Below, piece after piece: positions 58,260-64,000 of a stretch of DNA of 64,000 nt. A program made the position numbers and the translations under genes. Positions within the stretch are counted from its first letter, which is position 1, and every line of letters begins with the position of its first letter. The stretch spans positions 26,985 to 90,984 of the forward strand of contig JBEBJY010000006.1 in NCBI GenBank assembly GCA_040079635.1, read 5' to 3'. The notes beneath the pieces are model-generated. The model searched no databases, was not told the DNA's origin, and worked only from the letters and a program-made list of their open reading frames with translations. Origin of the DNA: Aalborgiella sp040079635. Lineage in GTDB: Bacteria; Pseudomonadota; Gammaproteobacteria; Burkholderiales; Burkholderiaceae_C.

Positions 58260-59432
58260 ATGTACAAAGTCAGAACCTACAACGCGATCTCAGTCAAAGG
58301 ACTGGAACGCTTCCCACGTCAATCTTTCGAGGTGGGCAGCGACATCAGCCAGCCCGATGCCTTTTTGCTGCGCAGCCAAAAGCTGCAGGGCGTGGAAGTG
58401 CCCAAATCACTCCTAGCCGCCGCCCGCGCCGGTGCTGGCACCAACAACGTGCCGATTGCCGAGTACAGCAAGCTGGGTGTCGTCGTTTTCAATACCCCCG
58501 GCGCAAACGCCAATGCGGTCAAAGAACTGGTGATGGCCGGCATGCTGCTGGCGACACGCGGCATTTTGCCGGGCATGGCGTACGTCAACACCTTGACGGA
58601 TATGACGGATGCTTCTGAGATGTCAGCTCATCTAGAAAAAGAAAAAGCCCGCTTTGCCGGCGGCGAGATCAAAGGCAAGACCTTGGGGATTGTCGGGCTG
58701 GGTGCGATTGGCTCTATGGTTGCCGACATGGCGCTGTCCATGGGCATGAAAGTGGTGGGTTTTGACCCCGCACTGTCGATTGACGCCGCTTGGCGGCTGT
58801 CCAGCGAAGTCTCGCGCATGGAAAACCTGCAGGCGCTGCTGGCGCGGTCTGACTATATTTCGCTGCACGTGCCGGCAATGGACGCCACCAAGCACCTGAT
58901 CAACGATGCCGCTTTAGCGTTGACCAAGCCAGGCGCGGTGCTGCTGAACTTTGCGCGGGAGACGATTGTGGATTCTGCAGCTGTCAAACGAGCTTTAGAT
59001 TCTGGCAAACTGGGCAAATACGTATGTGATTTCCCTGAGCCCGATTTGCTGAACCACCCAAAAGTCATCGCCATGCCGCACATAGGAGCCAGCACCGAAG
59101 AATCCGAAGAAAATTGCGCTGTCATGGCGGCCAACCAGCTGATGGATTACCTGGAAAATGGCAACATCGTCAACTCGGTCAATTTCCCAGCGGTAGCCAT
59201 GGGCCGCGTGGCCGGAACGACGCGCATCACCTTCTCCAACGACAACGTCTCCGGCGTGTTGGGGCATGTGCTGTCGGTCTTGGCGGACAAAAAGGTCAAT
59301 GTCATCGACATGATGAACAAAAGCCGAGGTGAACTGGCCTTCAACATCATCGACGTGGAAAACAAACCCGCCGACGACGTGGTCGCCGCCATTGCCGCTG
59401 TGGAGCATGTGATTCGGGTTCGGGTGATTTGA
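58260..59432 (+). CDS. serA: D-3-phosphoglycerate dehydrogenase
   Basis: 390 residues from ATG 58260, with AAAGAGA upstream; the in-frame TTG at 58245 precedes it. The Rossmann motif is LGIVGLGAIGSMVADMALSMGMKVVGFDP (about 142-170). Catalytic Arg, Glu and His fit LNFARETIVDSAAV, FPEPDLLNHPKV and MPHIGAST. A C-terminal ACT-like part (RITFSNDNVSGVLGHVLSVLADKKVNVIDM) suggests serine feedback. It follows the serC-like gene by 41 nt. Repeat copy 17 lies 17 nt downstream. Confidence 0.92.
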   Translation: MYKVRTYNAISVKGLERFPRQSFEVGSDISQPDAFLLRSQKLQGVEVPKSLLAAARAGAGTNNVPIAEYSKLGVVVFNTPGANANAVKELVMAGMLLATRGILPGMAYVNTLTDMTDASEMSAHLEKEKARFAGGEIKGKTLGIVGLGAIGSMVADMALSMGMKVVGFDPALSIDAAWRLSSEVSRMENLQALLARSDYISLHVPAMDATKHLINDAALALTKPGAVLLNFARETIVDSAAVKRALDSGKLGKYVCDFPEPDLLNHPKVIAMPHIGASTEESEENCAVMAANQLMDYLENGNIVNSVNFPAVAMGRVAGTTRITFSNDNVSGVLGHVLSVLADKKVNVIDMMNKSRGELAFNIIDVENKPADDVVAAIAAVEHVIRVRVI

Positions 59433-59449
59433 GCATCAATTTTAGGCCG

Positions 59450-59494
59450 TAGCCGGCGTATTTATTGCCTAAATAGCTATATTATTAATAGCAA
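59450..59494 (+). repeat. Dispersed repeat copy 17 (intergenic)
   Basis: GTAGCCGGCGTATTTATTGCC then TAAATAGCTATATTATTAATAGC: a perfect arm and hairpin, preceded by the ATTTTAGGCC flank. Confidence 0.92.
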
Positions 59495-59536
59495 AATAAC
59501 TGCTTTTTTTAACCTTTTAAAACCCGAACGCCATAC

Positions 59537-60319
59537 ATGATGAAATCAGACGATATTCTTTTTTCCAAAGTCAAAGAGGATCGCGGATGGTACTTTGTTG
59601 AGTACACACCTCCGATGCTGAATTACAGATTTTCTGTATTGCAATTGTCTGTCATCGAATTACCCGACCTCGAAACCGTAGCAACGGCCCTAGAGGCTGA
59701 GGCAAAGGACTGGTTATCTCGATATCCTGTACCACTCATGGCAACTGCCTTTGCTATTGATGAAAGTGTTTTGTCACTAGTAAGTGTTAGGCCTATTGAT
59801 CATTTAATGGCTTGGGTTGACACTTCAAGCCGTAGCCCTATTATTAAGTGGGAGCTTATTGGTGATCCTAATTTGCCGGATATTGCGTTAAACCGCGAAT
59901 ATTTAAAACAAGTTTTCAAAACATTTCCTTATAAAACGGGACTTGATATAAGCAAAGAAATAACCAAACAAGCTAAAGCGAACAAAATTACTTGGTGGTT
60001 GTTTTTTATGTGGGCAGTAGTTGTACCGCTTCTGGCCGCAGTAATTGAATGGTCGAGCGACAAGTTAGGACTTTTAGTGCTTGTATACGCTTTCTATAAA
60101 GCCGTAATTGAAGCACTGCGACTTACTGGAAAACTTCCGAAATCAAAGCGTAAACTACAAAAAGAGGTAGAAGAAGCGCAGATGCGCCACCATCATTACC
60201 ACTGCAGCCGCAATCCAGATGCATTCGAGCGTTTGAAATTAGAGAACTTTCAAAAAGAAGCTATTGAGCGGACATTGGCAGAATCTAAATCAAGTAAAGC
60301 AAGCTCTCCTATAAACTAA
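59537..60319 (+). CDS. Hypothetical membrane protein
   Basis: 260 residues. A soluble N-terminal domain (about 1-140; LEAEAKDWLSRYPVPLMATAFAIDE, then IIKWELIGDPNLPDIALNREYLKQVF) precedes two adjacent membrane helices (about 152-170 and 176-193) and a basic helical tail (KSKRKLQKEVEEAQMRHHHYHCSRNPDAFERLK). I recognise no family. The gene is more A+T-rich than its neighbours and is bracketed by repeat copies 17 and 18 in the same orientation, which may point to insertion. Confidence 0.65.
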   Translation: MMKSDDILFSKVKEDRGWYFVEYTPPMLNYRFSVLQLSVIELPDLETVATALEAEAKDWLSRYPVPLMATAFAIDESVLSLVSVRPIDHLMAWVDTSSRSPIIKWELIGDPNLPDIALNREYLKQVFKTFPYKTGLDISKEITKQAKANKITWWLFFMWAVVVPLLAAVIEWSSDKLGLLVLVYAFYKAVIEALRLTGKLPKSKRKLQKEVEEAQMRHHHYHCSRNPDAFERLKLENFQKEAIERTLAESKSSKASSPIN

Positions 60320-60364
60320 GATAGTATTTTTGCACAACACACTCAATTCGTGCATTTTGCCACA

Positions 60365-60410
60365 TAGTCACCGTATTTATTGACTATACAGCTATATTAT
60401 CCATAGCAAA
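60365..60410 (+). repeat. Dispersed repeat copy 18 (upstream of groES)
   Basis: TAGTCACCGTATTTATTGAC then TATACAGCTATATTATCCATAGC: the arm has several changes, the hairpin is kept. It ends about 48 nt before the heat-shock promoter. Confidence 0.75.
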
Positions 60411-60457
60411 TTACCCCATTCCATCACCCAATCGTCACAAAATTAATGGTTTTAGGG

Positions 60458-60486
60458 CTTGAAAACTCGCCAAAAACCCTTATCAT
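60458..60486 (+). promoter_or_regulatory. Sigma-32-like heat-shock promoter of groES-groEL
   Basis: CTTGAA (60458-60463) and CCCTTATCAT (60477-60486), 13 nt apart, fit the sigma-32 consensus CTTGAAA - CCCATnT. It lies directly before the CIRCE operator. Confidence 0.6.
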
Positions 60487-60512
60487 TAGCACTCGAAGCA
60501 ATTGAGTGCTAA
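60486..60512 (+). promoter_or_regulatory. CIRCE operator (HrcA binding site)
   Basis: TTAGCACTC - 9 nt - GAGTGCTAA is a perfect CIRCE inverted repeat. HrcA repressor binds such sites, so groESL is under double control by HrcA and probably sigma-32. Confidence 0.97.
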
Positions 60513-60583
60513 CAAATCAACCTTGATTCAGCGCTGACTGCTCGACAATTTCTCTAACCCATTGTTTTATATAAGGAAACACA

Positions 60584-60874
60584 ATGAAACTTCGTCCATT
60601 GCACGACCGCGTGATTGTTAAACGCGTTGAAAACGAGACAAAAACAGCTTCTGGCATCGTCATTCCTGACAGCGCTGCTGAAAAACCAGATCAAGGCGAA
60701 ATCTTGGCTGTGGGTCCTGGCAAAAAGAACGACAAAGGTGAAGTGGTCGCTATGGGCGTGAAAGTCGGCGACCGCGTGTTGTTCGGCAAATACAGCGGAC
60801 AAACAGTCAAAGTTGACGGCGACGAGTTGCTCGTTATGAAAGAAGAAGACCTTTTCGCTGTAGTCGAGAAGTAA
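60584..60874 (+). CDS. groES: Co-chaperonin GroES
   Basis: 96 residues, standard length. Landmarks are MKLRPLHDRVIVKRVE, the mobile loop ETKTASGIVIPDSAAEKPDQG (about 16-36) that contacts GroEL, GDRVLFGKYSGQTVKVDG and LLVMKEEDLFAVVE. It caps the GroEL cavity as a heptamer. A CIRCE element and heat-shock promoter lie upstream. A copy of the dispersed repeat stands between it and groEL. Confidence 0.98.
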   Translation: MKLRPLHDRVIVKRVENETKTASGIVIPDSAAEKPDQGEILAVGPGKKNDKGEVVAMGVKVGDRVLFGKYSGQTVKVDGDELLVMKEEDLFAVVEK

Positions 60875-60891
60875 TTCAAAGAATCTTTTTC

Positions 60892-60934
60892 ACTACAAAA
60901 TTAATAGCTACTTAGGCAATAAATACGCCGGCTA
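60892..60934 (-). repeat. Dispersed repeat copy 19, between groES and groEL
   Basis: CTACAAAATTAATAGCTACT then TAGGCAATAAATACGCCGG: perfect arm and near-perfect hairpin. It takes up 43 of the 112 nt between the two genes and lies within the shared transcript. Confidence 0.93.
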
Positions 60935-60986
60935 GAGTCATTTTTCAGTGCATTTTTACCCAATTAACATATTTTAGGAGCCTATC

Positions 60987-62639
60987 ATGGCAGCAAAAGA
61001 CGTAATTTTTGGCGGCGAAGCCCGCGCTCGCATGGTTGAGGGTGTGAACATCCTCGCTAACGCAGTTAAAGTAACTTTGGGCCCTAAGGGTCGTAACGTG
61101 GTTTTGGAGCGTTCATTCGGCGCGCCAACTGTTACCAAAGACGGTGTGTCCGTCGCCAAAGAGATCGAACTCAAAGACAAACTGCAAAACATGGGTGCGC
61201 AGATGGTCAAGGAAGTCGCTTCTAAGACTTCTGACATCGCTGGTGACGGTACAACTACCGCAACCGTGTTGGCACAAGCCATCGTCCGCGAAGGCATGAA
61301 GTATGTCGCTGCTGGCATGAACCCGATGGATTTGAAGCGCGGTATCGACAAGGCAGTGACTGCTTTGGTGGCTGAGCTGAAAAAGGCATCAAAAGCGACC
61401 ACAACTTCTAAAGAAATCGCTCAAGTTGGCTCTATCTCTGCTAACTCTGACGAAACCATCGGCAAAATCATCGCTGATGCGATGGACAAAGTGGGCAAAG
61501 AAGGCGTGATCACCGTTGAAGACGGCAAATCACTGGACAGCGAACTCGACGTCGTCGAAGGTATGCAGTTTGACCGTGGCTACTTGTCACCGTACTTCAT
61601 CAACAACCCAGAAAAGCAAGCCGCTTTGTTGGACAACCCATTTGTGTTGTTGTATGACAAGAAAATCAGCAACATCCGTGACCTGCTCCCAACATTGGAA
61701 CAAGTCGCCAAAGCTGGCCGTCCACTGTTGATCATTGCTGAAGATGTCGATGGCGAAGCCCTCGCAACTTTGGTGGTGAACACCTTGCGCGGCATTCTCA
61801 AAGTGGTCGCTGTCAAAGCCCCTGGCTTTGGTGACCGTCGCAAAGCCATGTTGGAAGACATCGCAATTTTGACTGGCGGCAAGGTGATTGCTGAAGAAAT
61901 CGGCTTGTCACTGGAAAAAGTGACTTTGGCTGACCTCGGCACTGCTAAACGCGTTGAAGTGGGCAAAGAAAACACCATCATCATCGACGGCGCTGGCGCT
62001 GCGGATGACATTCAAGCCCGCGTCAAACAAGTGCGCGTGCAGATCGAAGAAGCGACGTCTGACTACGACCGCGAAAAACTCCAAGAGCGCGTTGCAAAAC
62101 TCGCCGGCGGCGTGGCCGTGATCAAGGTTGGCGCAGCTACCGAAGTCGAAATGAAGGAAAAGAAGGCCCGCGTTGAAGACGCATTGCACGCTACCCGCGC
62201 TGCGGTGGAAGAAGGCATCGTTGCTGGCGGCGGCGTTGCATTGTTGCGCGCTAAGCAAGCTGCTGGCGACATCAAAGGCGACAACGCTGACCAAGAAGCC
62301 GGCATCAAGCTGATCTTGCGCGCTATCGAAGCCCCATTACGCGAAATCGTCTACAACGCAGGCGAAGAAGCGTCTGTGGTGGTGGCTGCCGTGTTGGCTG
62401 GCAAAGGTAACTACGGTTACAACGCTGCCAACGGCACCTACGGCGACATGATCGACATGGGCATCTTGGACCCAACCAAAGTGACACGTACTGCATTGCA
62501 AAACGCAGCATCTGTGGCCTCTTTGATGTTGACGACAGAGTGCATGATCGCTGAAGCACCAAAAGACGACTCAGCTGGCGGCGGCATGGGTGGTGGCGAT
62601 ATGGGTGGTATGGGCGGTATGGGTGGCATGGGTATGTAA
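60987..62639 (+). CDS. groEL: Chaperonin GroEL
   Basis: 550 residues. ATP-site landmarks are LGPKGRNVVLERSFGAPTVTKDGV and DGTTTATVLAQAI; the hinge has AAVEEGIVAGGGVALLRA. The C-terminus ends with the GGM repeats typical of group I chaperonins (DMGGMGGMGGMGM). AGGAG precedes the ATG. It forms the tetradecameric folding chamber with GroES. A perfect hairpin and a strong terminator follow. Confidence 0.99.
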   Translation: MAAKDVIFGGEARARMVEGVNILANAVKVTLGPKGRNVVLERSFGAPTVTKDGVSVAKEIELKDKLQNMGAQMVKEVASKTSDIAGDGTTTATVLAQAIVREGMKYVAAGMNPMDLKRGIDKAVTALVAELKKASKATTTSKEIAQVGSISANSDETIGKIIADAMDKVGKEGVITVEDGKSLDSELDVVEGMQFDRGYLSPYFINNPEKQAALLDNPFVLLYDKKISNIRDLLPTLEQVAKAGRPLLIIAEDVDGEALATLVVNTLRGILKVVAVKAPGFGDRRKAMLEDIAILTGGKVIAEEIGLSLEKVTLADLGTAKRVEVGKENTIIIDGAGAADDIQARVKQVRVQIEEATSDYDREKLQERVAKLAGGVAVIKVGAATEVEMKEKKARVEDALHATRAAVEEGIVAGGGVALLRAKQAAGDIKGDNADQEAGIKLILRAIEAPLREIVYNAGEEASVVVAAVLAGKGNYGYNAANGTYGDMIDMGILDPTKVTRTALQNAASVASLMLTTECMIAEAPKDDSAGGGMGGGDMGGMGGMGGMGM

Positions 62640-62646
62640 TTTGTCT

Positions 62647-62668
62647 GCTGAGGGTTTGCGCCCTCAGC
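62647..62668 (+). other. Hairpin just after groEL
   Basis: GCTGAGGG and CCCTCAGC form a perfect 8-bp stem with a 6-nt loop, without a U-run. It probably protects the 3' end of the groEL transcript or helps the next terminator. Confidence 0.6.
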
Positions 62669-62686
62669 GTCATGTTTAGCGCCATG

Positions 62687-62725
62687 AAAAAACCCCGCAA
62701 ACTTTGCAGTTTGCGGGGTTTTTCT
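62687..62725. terminator. Intrinsic terminator of groES-groEL
   Basis: AACCCCGCAAACT pairs perfectly with AGTTTGCGGGGTT around a TTGC loop, flanked by A and T runs, so it also works for the converging Fic gene. Confidence 0.95.
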
Positions 62726-62739
62726 TTTTCTTCTTATTT

Positions 62740-62765
62740 TGGTGGCCTGGACTGGAATCGAACCA
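62740..62765 (-). other. tRNA 3' end fragment (candidate attachment site)
   Basis: On the minus strand this reads TGGTTCGATTCCAGTCCAGG then CCACCA: a T-loop and 3' acceptor with CCA. The T-stem partner on its 5' side is missing (TATGG where ACTGG would be needed), and no tRNA body follows. Such fragments are typical of att sites left by integrases that use tRNA genes. It marks the left end of a different sequence region. Confidence 0.65.
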
Positions 62766-62781
62766 TACAATTCTCCCGTAT

Positions 62782-63879
62782 CTAAACCCTCACTAGCTCC
62801 ATAAGTGGTTCAAAAGAATACAAAGCTGGACGTCTACCAGACGGCTCTTCCAGTACTAGCAGAAGTTTCTTTTCCAGCATAACTCGTGCAAATCTTGCAG
62901 CAGTTGCACTTGGGATTCCACTAGTCTGAGTGAATTTACTATTTCTGAAGATTGGATTTATAAAAACAAAATCGAGCGCATTTAAACTCCATCGGGATGA
63001 AAGAGAATTACCAAACTCCTCTTTCATTCTTTCGTACAGTTCACTAATACTCTCCGCAATCTGTAAGTTTCTAATAGCTTGACTTTCGACTGCCTCCATA
63101 AAGAATAAGCACCAAGATGTCCAGTCATCCGTCTCTGAAACCTGTCTCATTGTGTCGATATACGCATCTTTATGTTCTTCAAGAAAACCACTTATGTAAA
63201 AGTACGGCGCAGAGATAATTTTTGACTGCCACAGTAGCAGCGTTATGATCATTCTGCCGATGCGCCCGTTTCCATCTTTAAATGGGTGCAGTGCTTCAAA
63301 CTCCACATGTGACACTGCGGCCTTTATTAATGGTGTGTCATTACTATCTTCCAAGTATTTAAATAGAGAATCCATTCCTTCTTGTAATTTTTCAGGACTG
63401 ATTGGCACAAATAAAATATTTCTTTTTATTCTGTCTGCAAGAAAATTTTGCTCTGTTTTGAATTGCCCTGGAGACTTTGTTGCCCCCCTTCCAAACGACA
63501 GCAGTCGCTGATGTGCTGCTCGTATCAAAAATTGGGATAGTGGTTGCCCCGATTCCATAGCAGCTTGCGCTGCTTTGAGCGCTCTTTGATACAGTATTGT
63601 TTCAATCACCTCAGATCGTGCATTTGAGGACTCTTCAGTTTTGTCATCAAAATCAGCTTCATATTTGAGTATTTCATCCATTGTGCTGACCGTCCCTTCC
63701 ATGCGAGAAGAAATGACGGCTTCTTGGTTGCGCATTGGTGCCAACAGAATTTCACTGTTATGCATGTTTTTCAACATTTGATCATAACGAGCCAAAGCAG
63801 CTGTTGCCTTCACAAGCGAAGGTATCAATTGCGCATAATTAAGTGATGATGGCGGAAATTTTCCACTGTGATAAAACAC
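62782..63879 (-). CDS. Fic family protein (class II, with inhibitory helix)
   Basis: 365 residues from a GTG at 63879, after an AAGG site. The Fic active site is intact: HPFKDGNGRIGR (about 212-223). An N-terminal inhibitory motif (S/T)xxxE(G/N) appears as SSRMEG (about 57-62), so it is class II, self-inhibited. The N-terminal Fic_N-like domain and a C-terminal winged helix (SKFTQTSGIPSATAARFARVMLEKKLL) are present. Fic enzymes attach AMP to protein targets. No antitoxin gene is adjacent. The frame stays open a few codons upstream to an IS-like end, so the original start may be lost. Confidence 0.9.
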   Translation of the reverse strand: MFYHSGKFPPSSLNYAQLIPSLVKATAALARYDQMLKNMHNSEILLAPMRNQEAVISSRMEGTVSTMDEILKYEADFDDKTEESSNARSEVIETILYQRALKAAQAAMESGQPLSQFLIRAAHQRLLSFGRGATKSPGQFKTEQNFLADRIKRNILFVPISPEKLQEGMDSLFKYLEDSNDTPLIKAAVSHVEFEALHPFKDGNGRIGRMIITLLLWQSKIISAPYFYISGFLEEHKDAYIDTMRQVSETDDWTSWCLFFMEAVESQAIRNLQIAESISELYERMKEEFGNSLSSRWSLNALDFVFINPIFRNSKFTQTSGIPSATAARFARVMLEKKLLLVLEEPSGRRPALYSFEPLMELVRV

Positions 63880-63900
63880 AGCCTTATCTAAATTTAGTTC

Positions 63901-64000
63901 TGTTGTTGATTTTCACTTAGAACTGACCCCATCTTTTCATCCAAATTTGACCCCACCTAAAGCAGTTTAAAGCCATGCTCATGGGCTGTGGATAAGTTTA
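63901..64000. mobile_element. Probable end of an IS21-type insertion sequence (cut by the window)
   Basis: TGTTGTTGATTTTCACTTAG then AACTGACCCCATC and TTTGACCCCACC: repeated GACCCC boxes and a TGTTGAT...CACTTAGAACTGACCC end resemble termini of IS21-family elements as I remember them. No transposase is visible in the remaining bases. Confidence 0.45.

Noticed and set aside
1271..60934. The dispersed repeat as a CRISPR array
   Set aside because: Copies are kilobases apart with no spacers of fixed length and no cas genes.

Overview
The window reads as chromosomal DNA of a betaproteobacterium of the order Burkholderiales, most likely Comamonadaceae. The inference rests on the aa3 cytochrome oxidase/assembly gene order, DUF3422, DUF2909 and DUF2970 proteins, a Bug-type binding protein with a TctA/TctB pair, and a long TrpRS. 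Base composition looks close to half G+C. No plasmid, phage or CRISPR content is visible. Only the right edge (after about 62740) looks horizontally acquired.

Layout. 1-3965: a cut hypothetical gene, an RDD membrane protein, a YjdI-like ferredoxin, a small membrane protein, a crotonase-family enzyme and a hexose-6-phosphate mutarotase. 3973-13462 (minus strand): the aa3 oxidase operon with its assembly genes, in transcription order ctaC, ctaD, a 37-residue assembly protein, cox11, DUF2970, ctaE, SURF1, a thioredoxin-like protein, ctaA, ctaB and sco1. 13635-18177: ribF, ileS, lspA. 18275-19855: a candidate yybP-ykoY (Mn2+) riboswitch, a TerC-family exporter and a small unknown protein. 19864-31828: oxidoreductases, transporters, a LysR/N-formylglutamate deformylase divergent pair, a Bug protein, gamma-glutamyltransferase, DUF3422 and tctBA. 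31975-45422: a spermidine synthase-like protein, tatD, tRNA-Ser, a desaturase, a histidine kinase and response regulator whose 3' ends overlap, trpS, an M50 protease, a YciO-type protein, a PHP phosphatase, an outer-membrane barrel and recJ. 45494-56292: lolC/lolD, a moxR-DUF58-VWA module, a DegP-like protease, a pseudouridine synthase-like protein, serS, a methyltransferase, ispH and an FKBP isomerase. 56355-62639: radC, a serC-like/serA pair, an unknown membrane protein and CIRCE-controlled groES-groEL. 62740-64000: a 26-nt tRNA 3' fragment, a Fic protein and what looks like an IS21-type end.

The most unusual content is a dispersed repeat of about 45 bp (60 bp with flank). It combines a small hairpin, GCTATnnnATTnATAGC, with an arm AGGCAATAAATACGCCGG. 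I find about 20 copies. About half are intergenic. The rest lie inside conserved genes (sco1, an SDR gene, ispH and serS well preserved; ileS, recJ, lolC, lolD and tatD decayed), always in frame and in only two frames, one per orientation. In one frame the element's own stop codon is absent from every genic copy. One copy supplies the apparent start codon of ispH, one most of the Sco1 signal-peptide core, and one the C-terminus of the gene at 44412. The pattern recalls the in-frame palindromic elements of Rickettsia, and I regard it as the best candidate for an undescribed system here.
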